The position numbers and the translations under genes are program-made. Positions 24,401 through 37,500 of a DNA stretch of 64,000 bases are shown here, one piece after another (position 1 is the first letter of the stretch; each line of letters starts with the position of its first letter). Source of the stretch: Centropus unirufus (Eukaryota > Chordata > Aves > Cuculiformes > Centropidae). The stretch spans positions 531,687-595,686 of the forward strand of contig VYZI01000256.1 of NCBI GenBank assembly GCA_013397695.1. The letters run 5' to 3'. The notes beneath the pieces are model-generated. The model worked only from the letters and a program-made list of their open reading frames with translations, had not been told where the DNA came from and made no database searches.

Positions 24401-26304
24401 GCTGTAGTGTGAGTGGACCATAAGAAGCTGGGCAAGTTCCCACTGCTGTCCCTCTTCCCATGAGAAATCCTTTGGCCGTGCTCTGTTCAGATGTCCTTGG
24501 CAGCTCCGAATAGCTGAATCACTAACACTTTCGTGCTCAAGATGTAAGATAAAAGGGACATTCAGAGACAATCTGTTTTATCAGGGACCAGTTATTGGTG
24601 AGCTGATGCAATAGCATCTAGGAAATGAATATATGTTGGTGTAAGGGGAGTTTACGGACCTGGCGTTATCTCCACATTGAATGGACAAAACCCGGCCCTG
24701 AATGAATATGGTCAGTCAGAGAGAGGCACAAAACCCTTCTTATTTGTTGTGGAGTGTGCACTGTTTATTCAAACGGGTGTTTCCATATCAACAGGGAACT
24801 AGTGCCAAAGCCAGTTAAGTTGAAAAAGAACTTGGCCTTGTTGAACAAACCCCTCCTGCCTTTCCTGGGGACCGAAGGACAGGGAGGACGCTGAGGGGAT
24901 CCCACTGTTTAGAATGAAATCCAGGGGTCAATGGTGGGAGTGATTCACTGCTTTTCCTGTCTCCTCATCTCTGCATTCACAAGCAGACATTCCTGGTTTT
25001 TAGGCTTGGGTGACCTACTTTCTCTTTATGGAGTTCCAATGAAAAGGACTGTCTTGCAGTAGCAATCACTGCCACCTTTCTGAAAGGAAGGAAAAGTTGC
25101 TAGGAAGTTTAGCTAACTGGGCTTACATTTACTTTGCCTTTTTCTTGATGCAGAGAGTGGTTTTGCTCACATTGTTCCTCCCCACAGTGCATCAGCATTC
25201 CTGGGTAATGGAGTTTTGCCTCTACACAAAGCAGAGTGCGTTGATGGTACCCCTAGAGGTGAGCAGTCACGGGGGAATCTGTGGGAAGGTAACCTTAAAC
25301 GTATGGGAGAACAGATGGAGAAACACAGAGAGGCAGAGGCAGGTTCAAATTCCTGGAGGAATTAGCCTTTCCTGAGTACAAAAGCTCAGTGTGTCTGTGC
25401 TGGAGTGTGGGAAGGCCATGATGAAACATGATGAGGTGAACACACAATCCCCCACAGAGCAAACAGAAGATAGGATGAGTTTTGAAATGGGCTCTGTTAA
25501 ACAATGCGGCCCTCACCTCTCCTCCTCCAGGTCCATACCCATGAGGGTTTCCTTCCTTGGGGCTTTTTCTCATGCTCTTGGGTGGCCTGGTGCTGCCTGC
25601 CAGGCTGGATGATCCCCATGTGGCACTTGGATTTGATGTAACTGGAGCCTGGGGAACTGGATCCCTTTTCCCTGTGATCAGGGACCGTTAAGCCTTCCTT
25701 CAGTTTCATAAAGCACCACGTGTGCAATTCAGCTTGTGTTGGTGATCGGTGTTGATGCCGAGTGCTCAGGTTTTGCCATCCTTGAAGGTAGGAAGAACTG
25801 CTTTCCGTGACTTGAGTTTTGCTGCACCAGGAGCTAAACAGGAGCTGGAGCTTGCAGCCAAGTCACATGGCTTCCTCTCCTCATGTCAGCCCCACGTCAA
25901 GCACTGGCTGGCTTGAGTAATTCCGTGCTGCAGGCTGTTGGGATATAGGGAGCTTGGGAATGGTGTGTGATAGGGTGAAAAAGAAGGCTGGGACAAACTC
26001 ACTGTTGGAGGCGCTCAATATCATCTAGAGATCTTCAGCTTGAAAAAGCAGGGTTTGGGGCATAGGAGGGAGAAGTGTCAAGTGATGAAAGGCATGAAGA
26101 AGAAGAGGAGGGGTAGAACATCTTCCCCACTGGATGGGGATAGCCCTCATGCCAGTGGTGTTTGCTTTGGTTGCTCAGTTCCACTGATAATGGCAACTGA
26201 ATGCTGCTGGGGGAAGGAGAGGTCAGGCTTACAATTCAGAGCCTGCGTGGCTCCGGGAAGACAAGTTATGAAGTGAGTGTCTATTGCTTCCTTAGGTGAA
26301 GGCA

Positions 26305-26481
26305 GAAATGTTTACCTGTGAGGGTGGGGAGGCCCTGGCCCACGTTGCCCAGGGAAGCTGTGGTTGCCCCATCCCTGGAGGTGTTGAAGGCCAGGCTGGA
26401 TGGGGCTTGCAGCCCCCTGGTCCAGTGTGAGGTGAACCCCCTGGTCCCAGCTCATGGCAGGGGATGGAACTGGATGGGCTT
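26305..26481 (+). mobile_element. CR1 LINE 3' fragment, sense orientation
   Basis: GTGAGGGTGGGGAGGCCCTG, CCATCCCTGGAGGTGTTGAA, GCCAGGCTGGATGGGGCTTG and GGAACTGGATGGGCTT follow the CR1 3' region in forward order. The extreme 3' tail is missing. Confidence 0.9.
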
Positions 26482-28526
26482 CTTGGATTATAGTTTAGGT
26501 GCTGTTTCATGGGATTTTGGTTAGCTTTGTTCCAATGCTTCACCTGATGGCTGATTTAATGGTGTTTCCATTTGACTTGTGGGGTCTCTTTTGCCTTGGC
26601 CAGGCCTGCAGAGTGTGCCAGGGGTCACAGGCAGGAGGCACGCTTTGGCTCAGTCAGGTGCTCCTCTCCACCTCTTGTTCTTGCTTGCTGGGCTGCTGTG
26701 CTCTGGGTTGGGCTAGGGGCTCCCAAAAGAAAGGAAGCAGCTTTCCATCCCTCACAAAATATTTGATGCTGAGTAATTTAGGAAAACAGGCAGGTCCAAG
26801 GCACAGCAACGTGCCTGACAGCACACGAGCAGAGGCAGTAAAAGCCGGGTATACTTAGGAATTGCTTTCAATTCCGATCAATCTGAGCTGATGCTGATGA
26901 TAAGAGTGCTAAAATACATTTAGGGAAATGGTGATTTTCAGGTTGCTGTGCTATTTTTCAAGTACAGTGTTGGAGATCTGTGGCCTTTAATGTAACATTA
27001 GGGGTCGGGTCGGAATGCTGCTCAATTAGCAGAGTGCAGAGAAAGTGAATGTAGTGCTTCCAGCCACACTCTCTGCTTCCCTCCTTGCTCTTGGGTGCTG
27101 CTGAGGAGTCAAATCTTCCTGAAGCTTTTTTGGGCAGTGGTTCAAAATGGGCCATAAGTGCTGGCTGCATCCTTCCCATTACCTGCATGATAAATTATTT
27201 AAGCAAGAGGTGAGTGGAGCTGCAAAACTCATTTGGAGCAAAACCGACTGTCACAATGGCTCTTTGGAATTAGTCACGCCGGTTCAACTTGCTGTCCTGC
27301 TTGGTGGTCCTAGTTCCAAAAGGCACTTGGGTTTGGGCCACCATCATGCTTGTTCAGCAGCACACGTGAACACCCGAATGAACTGTTCAGCGAAGCTGAA
27401 TGATTTACTGCCTTCCTGGTGTTTTCATCCCCAGTTTCCTCCAGAACACCATGGGAGGAATGGTAACACTTTTCCAGGCTTCCTCCCCAGCCCTTCTTGC
27501 TGCTTGTTCAGTATTTTCTCCGGTGGCAATCCAGACAGACGCATGCAGGAGTAGGATTGTTCCAACAGCTTTCTTCTTGCTGAATCAATAATTCATGCCT
27601 TTTCAGGAGACTTTTCCCCTTTTTCTCCTTCCTCAAGTCTGGCAAAGCCCATCTCCGAGTTGAGTGTTACCCCCCGTTGATGTTTCTGGCAGAACATCCT
27701 CCCTTGCCATTCACCCCGTGCCAGGCAAACACAGAGCATCTCCAAAGGTCACCCAGGGTGAGGGACAGGGCGGGTTGGGAACCAGCTAAGGGCAGGAGTC
27801 TCAAAAGCCTTCAGCTTCAAATTAATTCTACTGAAGTTAGAAACAAAGCTGTCTCGGGTGTGAGGAGACTCAGAAACCCCTCCCTGGCTGTGAGGATGCA
27901 GGCTGAGTGCTAAGCCAGCCTGGGGTGTGTGGGAGATGGGGCAGCGATGCCCTGCACCAGTGTGGCTGGGGCTGCAGGAGCTTTGCCACAGGGATGGCGG
28001 GCATAAGGGCAGAGCTGCTTGAGCCAATTTAATAATGAGCAGAAAGGCAATCCAGTGCCAGGAACAAAAAAGCCCAGAGAGGCCAATTTTTAAACCCCAG
28101 CCACTGCTGCTGCAGTGTTTTCTGGTCATCAAACCAGAAGCAATTGGTGACGTTTCTCCATTGCTGGACTTGGAGGATGCGTAGTGCAGAGCGCTGTGAG
28201 CCTGCTCACGTCTGCTGTGCTGCAACTCCAGTTTGTAGGTGCAGAGAGGAGACAAATAACCTTCAGGCCGTAGTGAACTATTTTTAGCGTAAAGCTGTAG
28301 CTGCACTTTGGGAGAAGAGGTATAAATGTGAGCAACCCTGGCAGTTGGCTGATGAGAACACTGCTGGTCAGCAGATTTCTGTTAGCACTCTGGTTTAATG
28401 GTGATGAGCACAGAATTGGACCTCGGGTACCATTTGGATGCCTCAGGAAATTTCTAAACACTGCTTTATAGGTTGTTTCTAAGCTTGCTTCCCTACTGTT
28501 TCAAGCCCTGCTCCTCAGTAACAGAT

Positions 28527-28836
28527 TATAGAATCATGGAATCGTTTGGGTGGGAAGGGACCTCAAAGCCCATCCAGTTCCACCCCCTTGCCATGGGCAG
28601 GGACACCTCCCACGGGATCAAGGGGCTCCAAGCCCCATCCAACCTGGCCTTGAACACCTCCAGGGATGGGGCAGCCACAACTTCCCCGGACAACGTGGGC
28701 CAGGGCCTCCCCTCCCTCATCAGAAAACATTTCTCCCTAAGATCTCACGGCAGTCTCCCCTCTTTCAGCTTCAAACTGTTCCCCTCCTCCTATCCCTGCA
28801 CTCCCTGATCAAGAGCCCCGTCCCAGCTTGCCCGTA
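28527..28836 (-). mobile_element. CR1 LINE 3' fragment
   Basis: A well-preserved reverse copy runs from ATAGAATCATGGAATCG through CCCATCCAGTTCCACCCCC, GGGGCAGCCACAACTTCCC and CCCTCTTTCAGCTTCAAACT to CTCCCTGATCAAGAGCCCC. It is among the cleanest copies in the window and so probably one of the younger ones. Confidence 0.95.
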
Positions 28837-29640
28837 GGCCCCTGGTTGTTTAAGATGTTCCATTTCATATCTACTAAGCCATCAATCGCCATCAGTCTCT
28901 GTGTCAGTTTGGTTTCTGGGAGCTTGTGGAGCCAGGCTGTGTTGTGAGCTGCTGTGGATGTCACAGCTCTGCTGATGTGGGTTTCTTTGCCCCTGGCCCA
29001 CACTGGTGTTGCAGCAGATGAGGCAGAGTGGTGTGTATGGAACAACTCCAGATGTTGGCAGTTCCTGCACTTGAACTTCTGTGCAAGGGTCTTAAAATGC
29101 TTCTCTGACAGAAGGGCATCGGGGGAGAGAGGACACAGTTGGGATCGAGGCGGGAGTTGCTGTGGCAAGGTAATGCTTCAGCTGCAATAACTTTGTTATA
29201 AAGCAATGAATGTTTACTTGATGGTGGAAATGTGAGAGGTCCTTTAGCTACATGGTGACTAGCAACCTCATCAGCTGCCTTTCCGTGGCGGGGCTTTGTA
29301 TGGATTTGGTTAACCTGGCTGGGATGGAGTGGGGAGTCTGTGTGTGCTGTCAGGGCAAAGACGAAGACAGGACATTACTGAGACCTGCCCGTTGATCCTT
29401 TTTAACAAGTGTCCTTCCCACAGCTTCCTCGTGTGTGGTTGTGTGGCTGGTGTATGAATTATGGACATTGATTAGGGAGCAGGTATGACTGGACTTCACC
29501 AAAATAGTTGGGTTTGTTGCATAAATGCACACACACTCCTCTTGCTTGGTGTTCATGCCTGGGCACGCAGAGCACCAGAAGCCTCGCCAGGAGGTGAAGG
29601 GTTAACACAGAGCCCTCTCTGAGAGCATCTTGGAGGGGTC

Positions 29641-29707
29641 CCCTGTGCCACCCAGCCCCCTCCTCCCCCTACTGCCACCCTCTTCCCCACCTCCCTCCAC
29701 TCCCACC
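29641..29707. repeat. C/T-rich low-complexity tract
   Basis: About 67 bases with almost only C and T on the + strand (CCCCCTCCTCCCCCT, CTTCCCCACCTCCCTCC). No exon follows within reach, so it is not an acceptor tract. Confidence 0.75.
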
Positions 29708-30714
29708 TTGGCATCTCTGTCCAGGCCTGGTGCCTTCAGTTTTCACAGAAACCCTCTCTGATTTTCTGTTTCCTCATGGATGCCCCTTCTGACTTCAGTT
29801 CTTCCCAAAGCTTTCTCTTCCTTCAGGTCTTTGGGATGTGAGACGTGTAGTAGGCATCCATCATCATTTTGTAGAAGGACCAAGAAAGGGGTTTCTCCTG
29901 GAGAGGAGGTCTCTCATGGTGATGGCACATGTTCCTCTGTCCTCCCTGGGCCGTGTCCTGCTTCGGCCTCCCTGTGGGAGTGCTGAGGGCTTGGGCAGGG
30001 ATGGTGGGAAGCAGTAATGAGCTAGTATCTCACCCAAACTGTTCCTGAGACCGTAGCATGGTTTCAAACCCATCATGCCTGCTGCTTTTGCCCAGTAACT
30101 CCTCACGTGCTCGCTTGCATGGAGAACAACAACTTTGGACAAACTCAAGCAAATTTTCACTTAAGGCAGAAGCCACAAGTGTAGGAATTGTGTTCTGAAA
30201 AGCCTACACTAAGCTTGATCTTTCGTTTGGAACTTGAAAAGACAAGTACATAGCAAAATGCAGGTGCCCAGCCCCTGGCATCCATCCTTCAGGGCTGGTT
30301 TTCCTCAGGCCAGTGGTTCCTGCAGACTGGGGAGCTGCACTTTGACTCCTTTTGTGTCCTGTGGATGCCCAGGCAGCGAGGTGGTGCAGTGCTGCCTCCT
30401 GAAACCCAGATCTACTCCCCTTCCTCCACTGAGCATGTGTTTTATTCCCAGAATAATTCCATTGCATTCCAACAGCAGCTCCCAGGGGTGTAATCTCCTC
30501 AGCTCATCTTGGCTTCAGCCACCCACATCAGCATTGTTCTTCTGGGCCTGATCTTCTTAGCATTTGTGTCTCAGTAGTCTCTGGGGAGATGATGCGTACT
30601 GGCCAGAGATATGTTCTCACCAAGGAGGAAACATAGGTGAAGTTTATTGAACATTCCTGGTTGCCTGCCTAATGCGACTTAATTTTCTTTTCCTTCCTCT
30701 TTCCACTGATGCAG

Positions 30715-30872
30715 CTGAAGAATAAATTCATGAAGAAATTGCCCCGAGACGCTGAGGCCTCCAATGTGCTGGTTGGGGAGGTGGACTTCCTGGAAGGTCC
30801 TTTCATCGCCTTTGTCCGGCTGCAGCAGGCAGTCATGCTGGGTGCTCTCACCGAGGTTCCTGTACCCACCCG
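30715..30872 (+). CDS. SLC4A4: SLC4A4 exon 5 of window, cytoplasmic domain
   Basis: 158 nt: 52 codons plus two bases of Arg; acceptor ATGCAG, donor CG|GTAGGT. It encodes LKNKFMKKLPRDAEASNVLV, GEVDFLEGPFIAFVRLQQAV and MLGALTEVPVPT, the conserved dimer-core region of the SLC4 cytoplasmic domain. Human-equivalent residues are about 226-278. The only clear change from human as recalled is FLDTPF to FLEGPF. Confidence 0.97.
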
Positions 30873-31879
30873 GTAGGTGAATTCAGCCCCCAGGCGGGGG
30901 ACAGGAGTTGGAAATGACATTTCCACCTTGTAAAATGAAAACACCCCACCAAAAGAAGATGCTGCTTTCCATCGTGTGATGCATGTAATGGTCAGGAATG
31001 TTGCTTTAAAGTAACAAAACTCATCGCAGCTCTTAATTTTCAGGTCCTGGCTTTGGCTGTAAGATGCAAGATAAAAAATACACCAGCATTACACAAACAC
31101 ATGGAACAGCTTAGCGATGAAGGGCACTGTCAGTGTGAAATCTAACTGCTGGGGCTTTATTCCTGCCCCTTGGTTCCCCCAGCACAGACCATTCACAGCT
31201 CAGATTCCCTTGGCACATTTTTGCAGTAGATATTTTTCCTCTTAAAAGCTCTCATTGGATGAAGGATGCAATTCTGGCCCTGCTGGGGCGGGGAAAGGAA
31301 AGGCAGCTAAACTGGGGCGCACGGTTCTGTCAGAGCTGGTCACGCCGTTTGTGGCTTTGTAACAAGTGAGGTTCAGAGAAAAATGTCACCTAAATATTTT
31401 ATTTGTTGTGCCTCGTTGGAAATTCATTTGTTTCACAAATGTCAGTCTCTTATCTTCAATTCCTGAATTCACTGCTGGCCGATGTGGAACCATCTGTAAT
31501 GGGGAGTGTTATGGATCTACCAGACCTGCAGAGCTGAAGTTGTGTTTCAGTTCTTAGCAATATTGTCCTTAGTTACACAATTGAATATTGTTTATCATGT
31601 GTCAGTGGAAAAAAATTGCCAAAGGGTTCCCTTTGCATTTTGCTTGTGACTCTGGACCTCATGTTGTACAGCCTTCAATACAGACTGAAGTTGGGACCAG
31701 AATAGGGCCCAGAGGGTTTGAGTTTCCACCAAGGACTATTAGATGAGAAGAGAGGTAACACCATGACTCGAGCTCATAGCTGATGCATTACTGATACTGG
31801 AGTGGATCTCAGCCATTGCATGGAATGAAAGTTGGTATAATCTACCCCGTATTTCCATGTACAAAACAAAGGATTAGAT

Positions 31880-32104
31880 AGATTGAGATGAGATCTTAGG
31901 AAGAAATGTTTTCCTGTGAGGATGGAGAGGCCCTTTCCCAGGTTGCCTAGGGAAGGTGTGGCTGCCCCATCCCTGGAGGTGTTCAAGGCCAGGTTGGATG
32001 GAGCTTGGAGCCCCCTGATCCAGTGGGGGAGGTGTCCCTGCCCATGGTATGGGAGTGGATGGGCTGTGATGTCCCTTCCAACGCAAACCATTCCATGGTT
32101 TTAT
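31880..32104 (+). mobile_element. CR1 LINE 3' fragment, sense orientation
   Basis: GAGATGAGATCTTAGGAAGA, TTTTCCTGTGAGG, CCCTGGAGGTGTTCAAGGCC, AGGTTGGATGGAGCTTGG and a tail CTTCCAACGCAAACCATTCC are in the forward CR1 order and reach the 3' end. Confidence 0.94.
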
Positions 32105-35100
32105 GAAACAGATAATGTAGTTTTGCTGTTTGGTTGCCTTCTAGCACTGAGCAGAGTTTATATTTCTTGGAGTTCCTTTGTGTGGCTCCTTGGAGCAACC
32201 ATGTCACCTTCTCTCTGCACACACTGAGTGTTCTGGTGGGAGTAGGGAGAGATAGAAGTGGCTGGATTTTGTGCAAGGTTCTTCTTGGTTTCTCAGTGTT
32301 ACTGAGCTCTGTAGACTCAGTATTTCAGCTGCCAAGTCTAATCCCACTCACTCTGTTTTTTAAATCCATCTCCGAGTGCTTTTCAGCAGATGTCAAATTA
32401 GGCATTGTTTGTTTTGGGAGTGGGAGCCAGGAAGTTAGCTCTAGGATTGCTGCACAGCCTCATTACTCAACAGCAGTAATCAAGACAATATGTCCTTCTG
32501 TGCCAAGATTGCTTCCAGGAAATAGTATTATCCATTTGCAGTGCTCCAAACCAAATGCCAGCCCTAATCAGAGCAGGGAGGCTCATTAGATGGCTCTCAT
32601 GAGTAATGAAGAGCCATTTGCAGTGGCTGCATCCTGCAAAATCCAATCAAGGAAATCCCAGCAGGGTCCAGGTGGGCTGTGGTGGAGCAGCTCCTCCCTC
32701 AGCTCTGGTTCCAGCCCTCCCACGTGATGGGCGTTCCTGTTGGGGAAGTGTGCTTTGCAGCCCTGAGACTCCGCAAGAGGTTGGAGCTGGAGCCTTGGGT
32801 GTCCCCCCTCTTCTCTCCCTCGGGGCTTCTCCTCTTGTTTTGTTAAATTATGAAGTTCCTGGTAGAATTGTCTGAACCACCTGCGGTTTCTGAACAAACA
32901 CGAGCTAATGTGTCAGCGCTGTGTTTGCTGCAGGAGCGTGGTGACCCAGGTCTATGGAGTCACCACAGCATGACCTGTGTCTCTCTCTCTTTAGAAAGCA
33001 GCAGGTTGGTTTCAGTGGCGGAGCATGGGAAAACCCTTCCCGAGGAGCTGGGAGAAAGCACTCCCAGCCCTACCGTGGTGTCACACAACTTGCAGAGATG
33101 CGTGAAGCTCGGAGGTGGGCCAAGGCTTTTCCAAAGCTCTGACCAGGCAGGGCTTGTGGGTAGAGGGCTGCAACAGCTTGCAGTAGACTAAGGATCCATG
33201 CATCAGCAGCTGCCGTTCCCTGGCTGTGTCAACATCACCACAGGTGTGGGATGCAGAAGCAAATGAGCACCAAGGCTCACGATAGCTATGGTTCCTGCCC
33301 TGGTTTGAGTTATTCATGTTGATGTGGTTGTAGAAAAAGAAGGATTATTGCGTGTGTAAGGCAGACAGTACTCGACATAGGCCTCCAGTTGAATATATGG
33401 CGTATTTATGCTGAAGTGGTTTTTCTTCTACCACACATTCTTTGCCTTGTATTTTTCTTGTAAGTTTGGATGCTTTGTAGCAGTAAGATTTACTGAGTAG
33501 CAATTACTGCTCCTTGGATATATAAATTTTCTGTGTATTTTCTATTTCATGCTTCCTTGCTACCTATTTTAAGTATTTAATTTATGTCAACATAAATTTT
33601 TACTTAAAAGAAACAGGCAAGAGGCAATGAAGTGCCCAGGAGAAGTTTCTCAGTGGGGTGTTTTCATACAGCCCTAGTAATAAAAATCAGGGACCTGAAA
33701 TTGGAACAGAGATCCAACCGTTTTACTGTGCTGAGTTTACTTTTTACTGCTCAGACTGAAAAAAAGCCTTTAAGGACTTTGGTTTCCTTGTGTTGAATTT
33801 CATTCCACAGTGCTATGAACTCCTCATTTGGGCAAGGGCTTGGCTACTGCCCTTGCACCATGGCTCAGGTACAGCTGCTTCTCCTCTGGATGATGCAACA
33901 GATGGAGCTTTTTGTGCTTATAACAGAAATGTGCAATTATGTGTTCAGGTCTGCTTCATTAGTGCAATGGTGATGGGGAAAAAAGATGAAGAATGAGCAC
34001 AGGGGAGATTTTTGGGGAGATAAGCTGTACAGACTTGCAGAGACTGAATCTGTAGTGCTGCGAAATTGCCTGTGTCTACAAGTCTCAAATGGAATTAAGT
34101 AACTTGCCCAAATGTCACTTGGAAAGTGTGGGTCAGAACCAGGAGTCAGATTCCTCTCCCATGCCTCCTGACTTAAACTTTTGACTGCAAAGGCATCTTT
34201 TCTTCTTTGAGGTGAGGATGAAATGTGTGTCTTGTTCATTAATTACAGCATGGAAATGTGTTCCAGGGCTGTGTCCTTTAGCAGCCTTTCCAGCAGAAGG
34301 ACTTGCTCAGGGAAACCGGAGCTCTGGTAGCAAAGGCCTGCCTTTGTCTGTCTGCATTCATGTCCTGGACACTGTGTGAGAAGCCTGCAATGCTGGGACG
34401 TTGCCCAAAACTTGAAGGATCACCTGTGTGAAACAGAAGGCAGACCAAACACTTCACCTTCTCCTTTCATTACTATAGTCTCAAGTTGTGCTTCCTTTGT
34501 CAGTCCTTCAAGCTACAGTTTCTACTGGAAAAGTACATTAAGAGGTGGTTCTTTCAGCCCTCATGTCCATCAGCACGTTCCTCTGTTGGGAACGCTGTCT
34601 GGTTTCCAGGCATCTCACATGGTGTTCAACAATACAACTGCTTTCTCCCATCCCTCCCAAAACCAAAAAACGTTTTCTCCGGGGCTTCACTGAGTGTCCT
34701 ATAACCCTTATGGAGCTGCCATGCTTGTCTCCTCCAGATGTGAGAGCTAGGCATAGGTGAGCAGGCTGAACTTCAGCCTTGGCTTAGTTGCTCTTTGTCA
34801 TTTCTTTTGGTTTTATTTCGGGGACAGGAGTGGGAGGCAAGACATGGGACAACCTCATCTCCTTCACTGATGGTCAGCTTGCAAACAGTCCGTGGTGAGG
34901 CTTGGTCCTGGGACAGTTTACACCACGACTCTTACTCTGCATGGGAAGTTGATAGTCGTGAACGTTATGGATTTCTTGCAGGATGTCCTAAACGGATGGC
35001 AGAATATTAGTACTGCAGTGACTTCGGAGCCTGGCTGAGTTGTGTTCACTCCCCACTTCCCAAGTGTGCTCTTCGTGTGAGATTACTAACCAAATCTCTC

Positions 35101-35648
35101 TGAAGCTCAGCACCCTTGTTGCCTCCCTCCAGCTCACTGGGCTTGTACACTGTATTGCTGTGGTGCTACGTCTAGATCTTCTACGTCCCTTGGATTTACA
35201 GTACGTTGGCCAGGGCACATTTGTCCATTTTGACTTGGAATTTCTCATCCATGAGAATAAATGTAGTGTTGTTGGGTTTGGTGGCATGGTCCGTGTGAGT
35301 GTAAGGTGAGTCATATGTAGTCGGTGGTCATGTCTGCTTCAGAAGGTTAAAGGATGCAAAACCAGCAGGAGAGTTAATGCTTTAGATACAATAATGAATT
35401 GCAGAGTTCCTGTCTCATTATTGGCTTGGGAGCAAAGGATTTTGAGTGCTTTGACTGTACTGACATACGGAGTTCAAGAGCAAAGTGTCTGGGGTGAGTG
35501 GCTGTCGTCCTTGTCAGTAAGCTGTTGCCAAGAGCGTTCGGGAGAAGCATTGAATTTGCTGCTGCTTCAGAGAGAGACTTCAAACTAAGAGATAGGTGGT
35601 AGAACCTCACATTCTCTGCATTTGAGCACCCTTGGTGATATTCAGTAG

Positions 35649-35895
35649 CCATGGGCAGGGACACCTCCTACTGGATCAGGGGGCTCCAAGCCCCATCCAG
35701 CCTGGTCTTGAACACCTCCAGCAATGGGGCAGCCACAACTTCCCTGGACAATGTGGGCCAGGACCTCCCCACCCTCACAGGAAAACATTTCTTCCTAAGA
35801 TCTCATCTCAGTCCCTCCTCTTTCGGCTTCAATCTGTTCCCCTCATCCTGTCCCTGTACTCCCTGAACAAAAGCCTCTCCCCAGCTTTCCTGTAG
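35649..35895 (-). mobile_element. CR1 LINE fragment lacking its extreme 3' end
   Basis: ATGGGCAGGGACACCTCC, GGCTCCAAGCCCCATCCAGC, GGAAAACATTTCTTCCTAAG and CCCTGTACTCCCTGAACAAA follow the reverse-oriented CR1 order. The usual GAATCATGGAATGG end is absent. Confidence 0.92.
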
Positions 35896-37112
35896 GCCGC
35901 ATCATGGAGGATGAAGAGGAGGAGGATGTCACATCTAGAAGTGAGAGCTTCCTTAGGTGTAGGTGTTCATATCTTACTGATGTTAAGTACAAACAAGCAT
36001 CACCCGGTCCAAACCACTGAAGTGCATTCATATTATTGTGTTTATAATATTTGGCCCTCTAAAAGGTCTTGTTCTCCATGTTGAGGTTTAGCAATTCTGG
36101 GCTGAATCGGGCAAGTATTTAGAAGGTATCACCACTTGTGTTCAAGAACATTTCAGTTAATGCGGGAGCATCCAGGGCCTTCTGTTATGCCCTGGGAGGG
36201 AGCCAACTGGTGTCGGTATTTCAGGAGACGGTTATGAAAACATCTCCTTTTCCTGGAAAACCAGGAGAATGCTGAGAAGCAGCCTCTCAAATTAGGAACC
36301 TTTTTAAAATTAATTTATTTGTATAATTTGCATCCTAGAGTTTTAAAAGAGTTGGCTGAGGAGCAGCTAGTCTGTAAAACTGTTTAGTAATAACTCATGG
36401 AACACAGAGAAGATTCCAGGAGGGAGGAGAGCGGAGGACGTGACCTGGGTGTGTATGGCTTAGTCACCTCTGCGTGAACCTTAAGTCAAACACTTGAAAG
36501 CCTGCTACAGAACTCTGTTAGGAAGTGTTGCTATTAGTTCTGTCAATTAAATTGTATTTATGGATCCTGTCCTAGGGACTTGGTGCCTAATTTTATTGGA
36601 CTCTAGATTTTTTAAATAGAAAGTACTTGTTTGGATAGAAGGTGTCTGATAAGACGTTTGACTTAGTGCCTCATGGTATTTTGATTTAGGGAGCTAAAAT
36701 AGTGCTTAAAACAGTGCCTGCAAGGGGAGCAGCACTTGCGGTGAGGTGCCACACCTTTCAGCCCCGTTGGGTTTCACGTTTTATCAGCAGCTTTTGTCGT
36801 TAACCCAGTAAAGGTTGACAAATAATGACAAGGGGGCCTCCGTGGCCCTGGACAATGCAGTCACCTTTGCTTAAACTTGGCTTCAGGTCAGCTTCTCCCT
36901 CTGGGGCCGGTGAGTGCGGGTGGAAGAGCGGTGCTCAGGTACCAGTGTCTCTGGGTAATGCAATGGGTACAGGACTGCGGCCATCCCTGAATGTAACAGC
37001 TTGTTCAGAAGTGCTGCAGCCACTGGGACCTGTTTTCCTAGAAGCATGTGCCACATCCTTTCCCTCCACCATGGCAATGATCCCAGATCTCCTCCTCACC
37101 CTGCCATGTTTC

Positions 37113-37340
37113 TTGGAATGGTTTGGGTTGGAAGGGACTCCAAAGCCCATCCAGTTCCACCCCCATCCGCACAGAGACACCTTGCACCAGACCAGGTTGC
37201 TCAAAGCCCCATCCAACCTAGCCTTGAACACCTCCAGGCAGGGGACATCCACAGCTTCCTTGGGCAACCTGGGCCAGTGTTTCACCAGCCTCATTGGGAA
37301 GAATTTCTTCCTAATGTCTAGTCTAAATCTTCCTCCCACC
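37113..37340 (-). mobile_element. CR1 LINE 3' fragment with ORF2 C-terminal remnant
   Basis: TTGGAATGGTTTGGGTTGG starts a reverse CR1 copy. Its minus-strand translation includes FRLDIRKKFF and LEVFKARLDGALSNLVW, typical of the end of the CR1 reverse-transcriptase polyprotein. The copy is defective. Confidence 0.93.
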
Positions 37341-37440
37341 AATGTTTCCTAAGACTTCCCATGCTCATCTGTATCTGAAGTCCTTGTCCCCCAGCTCAGT
37401 GTGCTACCTTCACTTTCTGGAGAAAGCAGGCACAACTAAA

Positions 37441-37500
37441 CTTACTGAGTTGGACTAGATGATCTTACAGGTCTTTTCCAACCTTAATGATTCTATGATC
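37441..37500 (+). mobile_element. CR1 LINE extreme 3' tail, sense orientation
   Basis: GTTGGACTAGATGATCTTAC, AGGTCTTTTCCAACC and AATGATTCTATGATC form the last 60 bases of a forward CR1. It belongs to a different subfamily from the reverse copy 100 bases upstream. Confidence 0.88.

Larger units (their letters stand above)
18471..30714 (+). other. SLC4A4: Intron 4 of window (largest)
   Basis: This 12.2-kb intron contains CR1 fragments at about 26305 and 28527 and a C/T-rich tract near 29641. I recognise nothing else. Several open frames of 100-185 codons on both strands (for example 27749-28306 minus) have no familiar motif or gene structure. Confidence 0.82.

Noticed and set aside
27749..28306. 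185-codon open frame on the minus strand in intron 4
   Set aside because: No recognisable domain, low-complexity Ser/Leu/Pro composition, and no splice or promoter context. Frames of this size occur by chance in GC-moderate introns.
36825..37352. 175-codon open frame on the + strand in intron 5
   Set aside because: Its second half is antisense CR1, and the first half has no similarity that I know.
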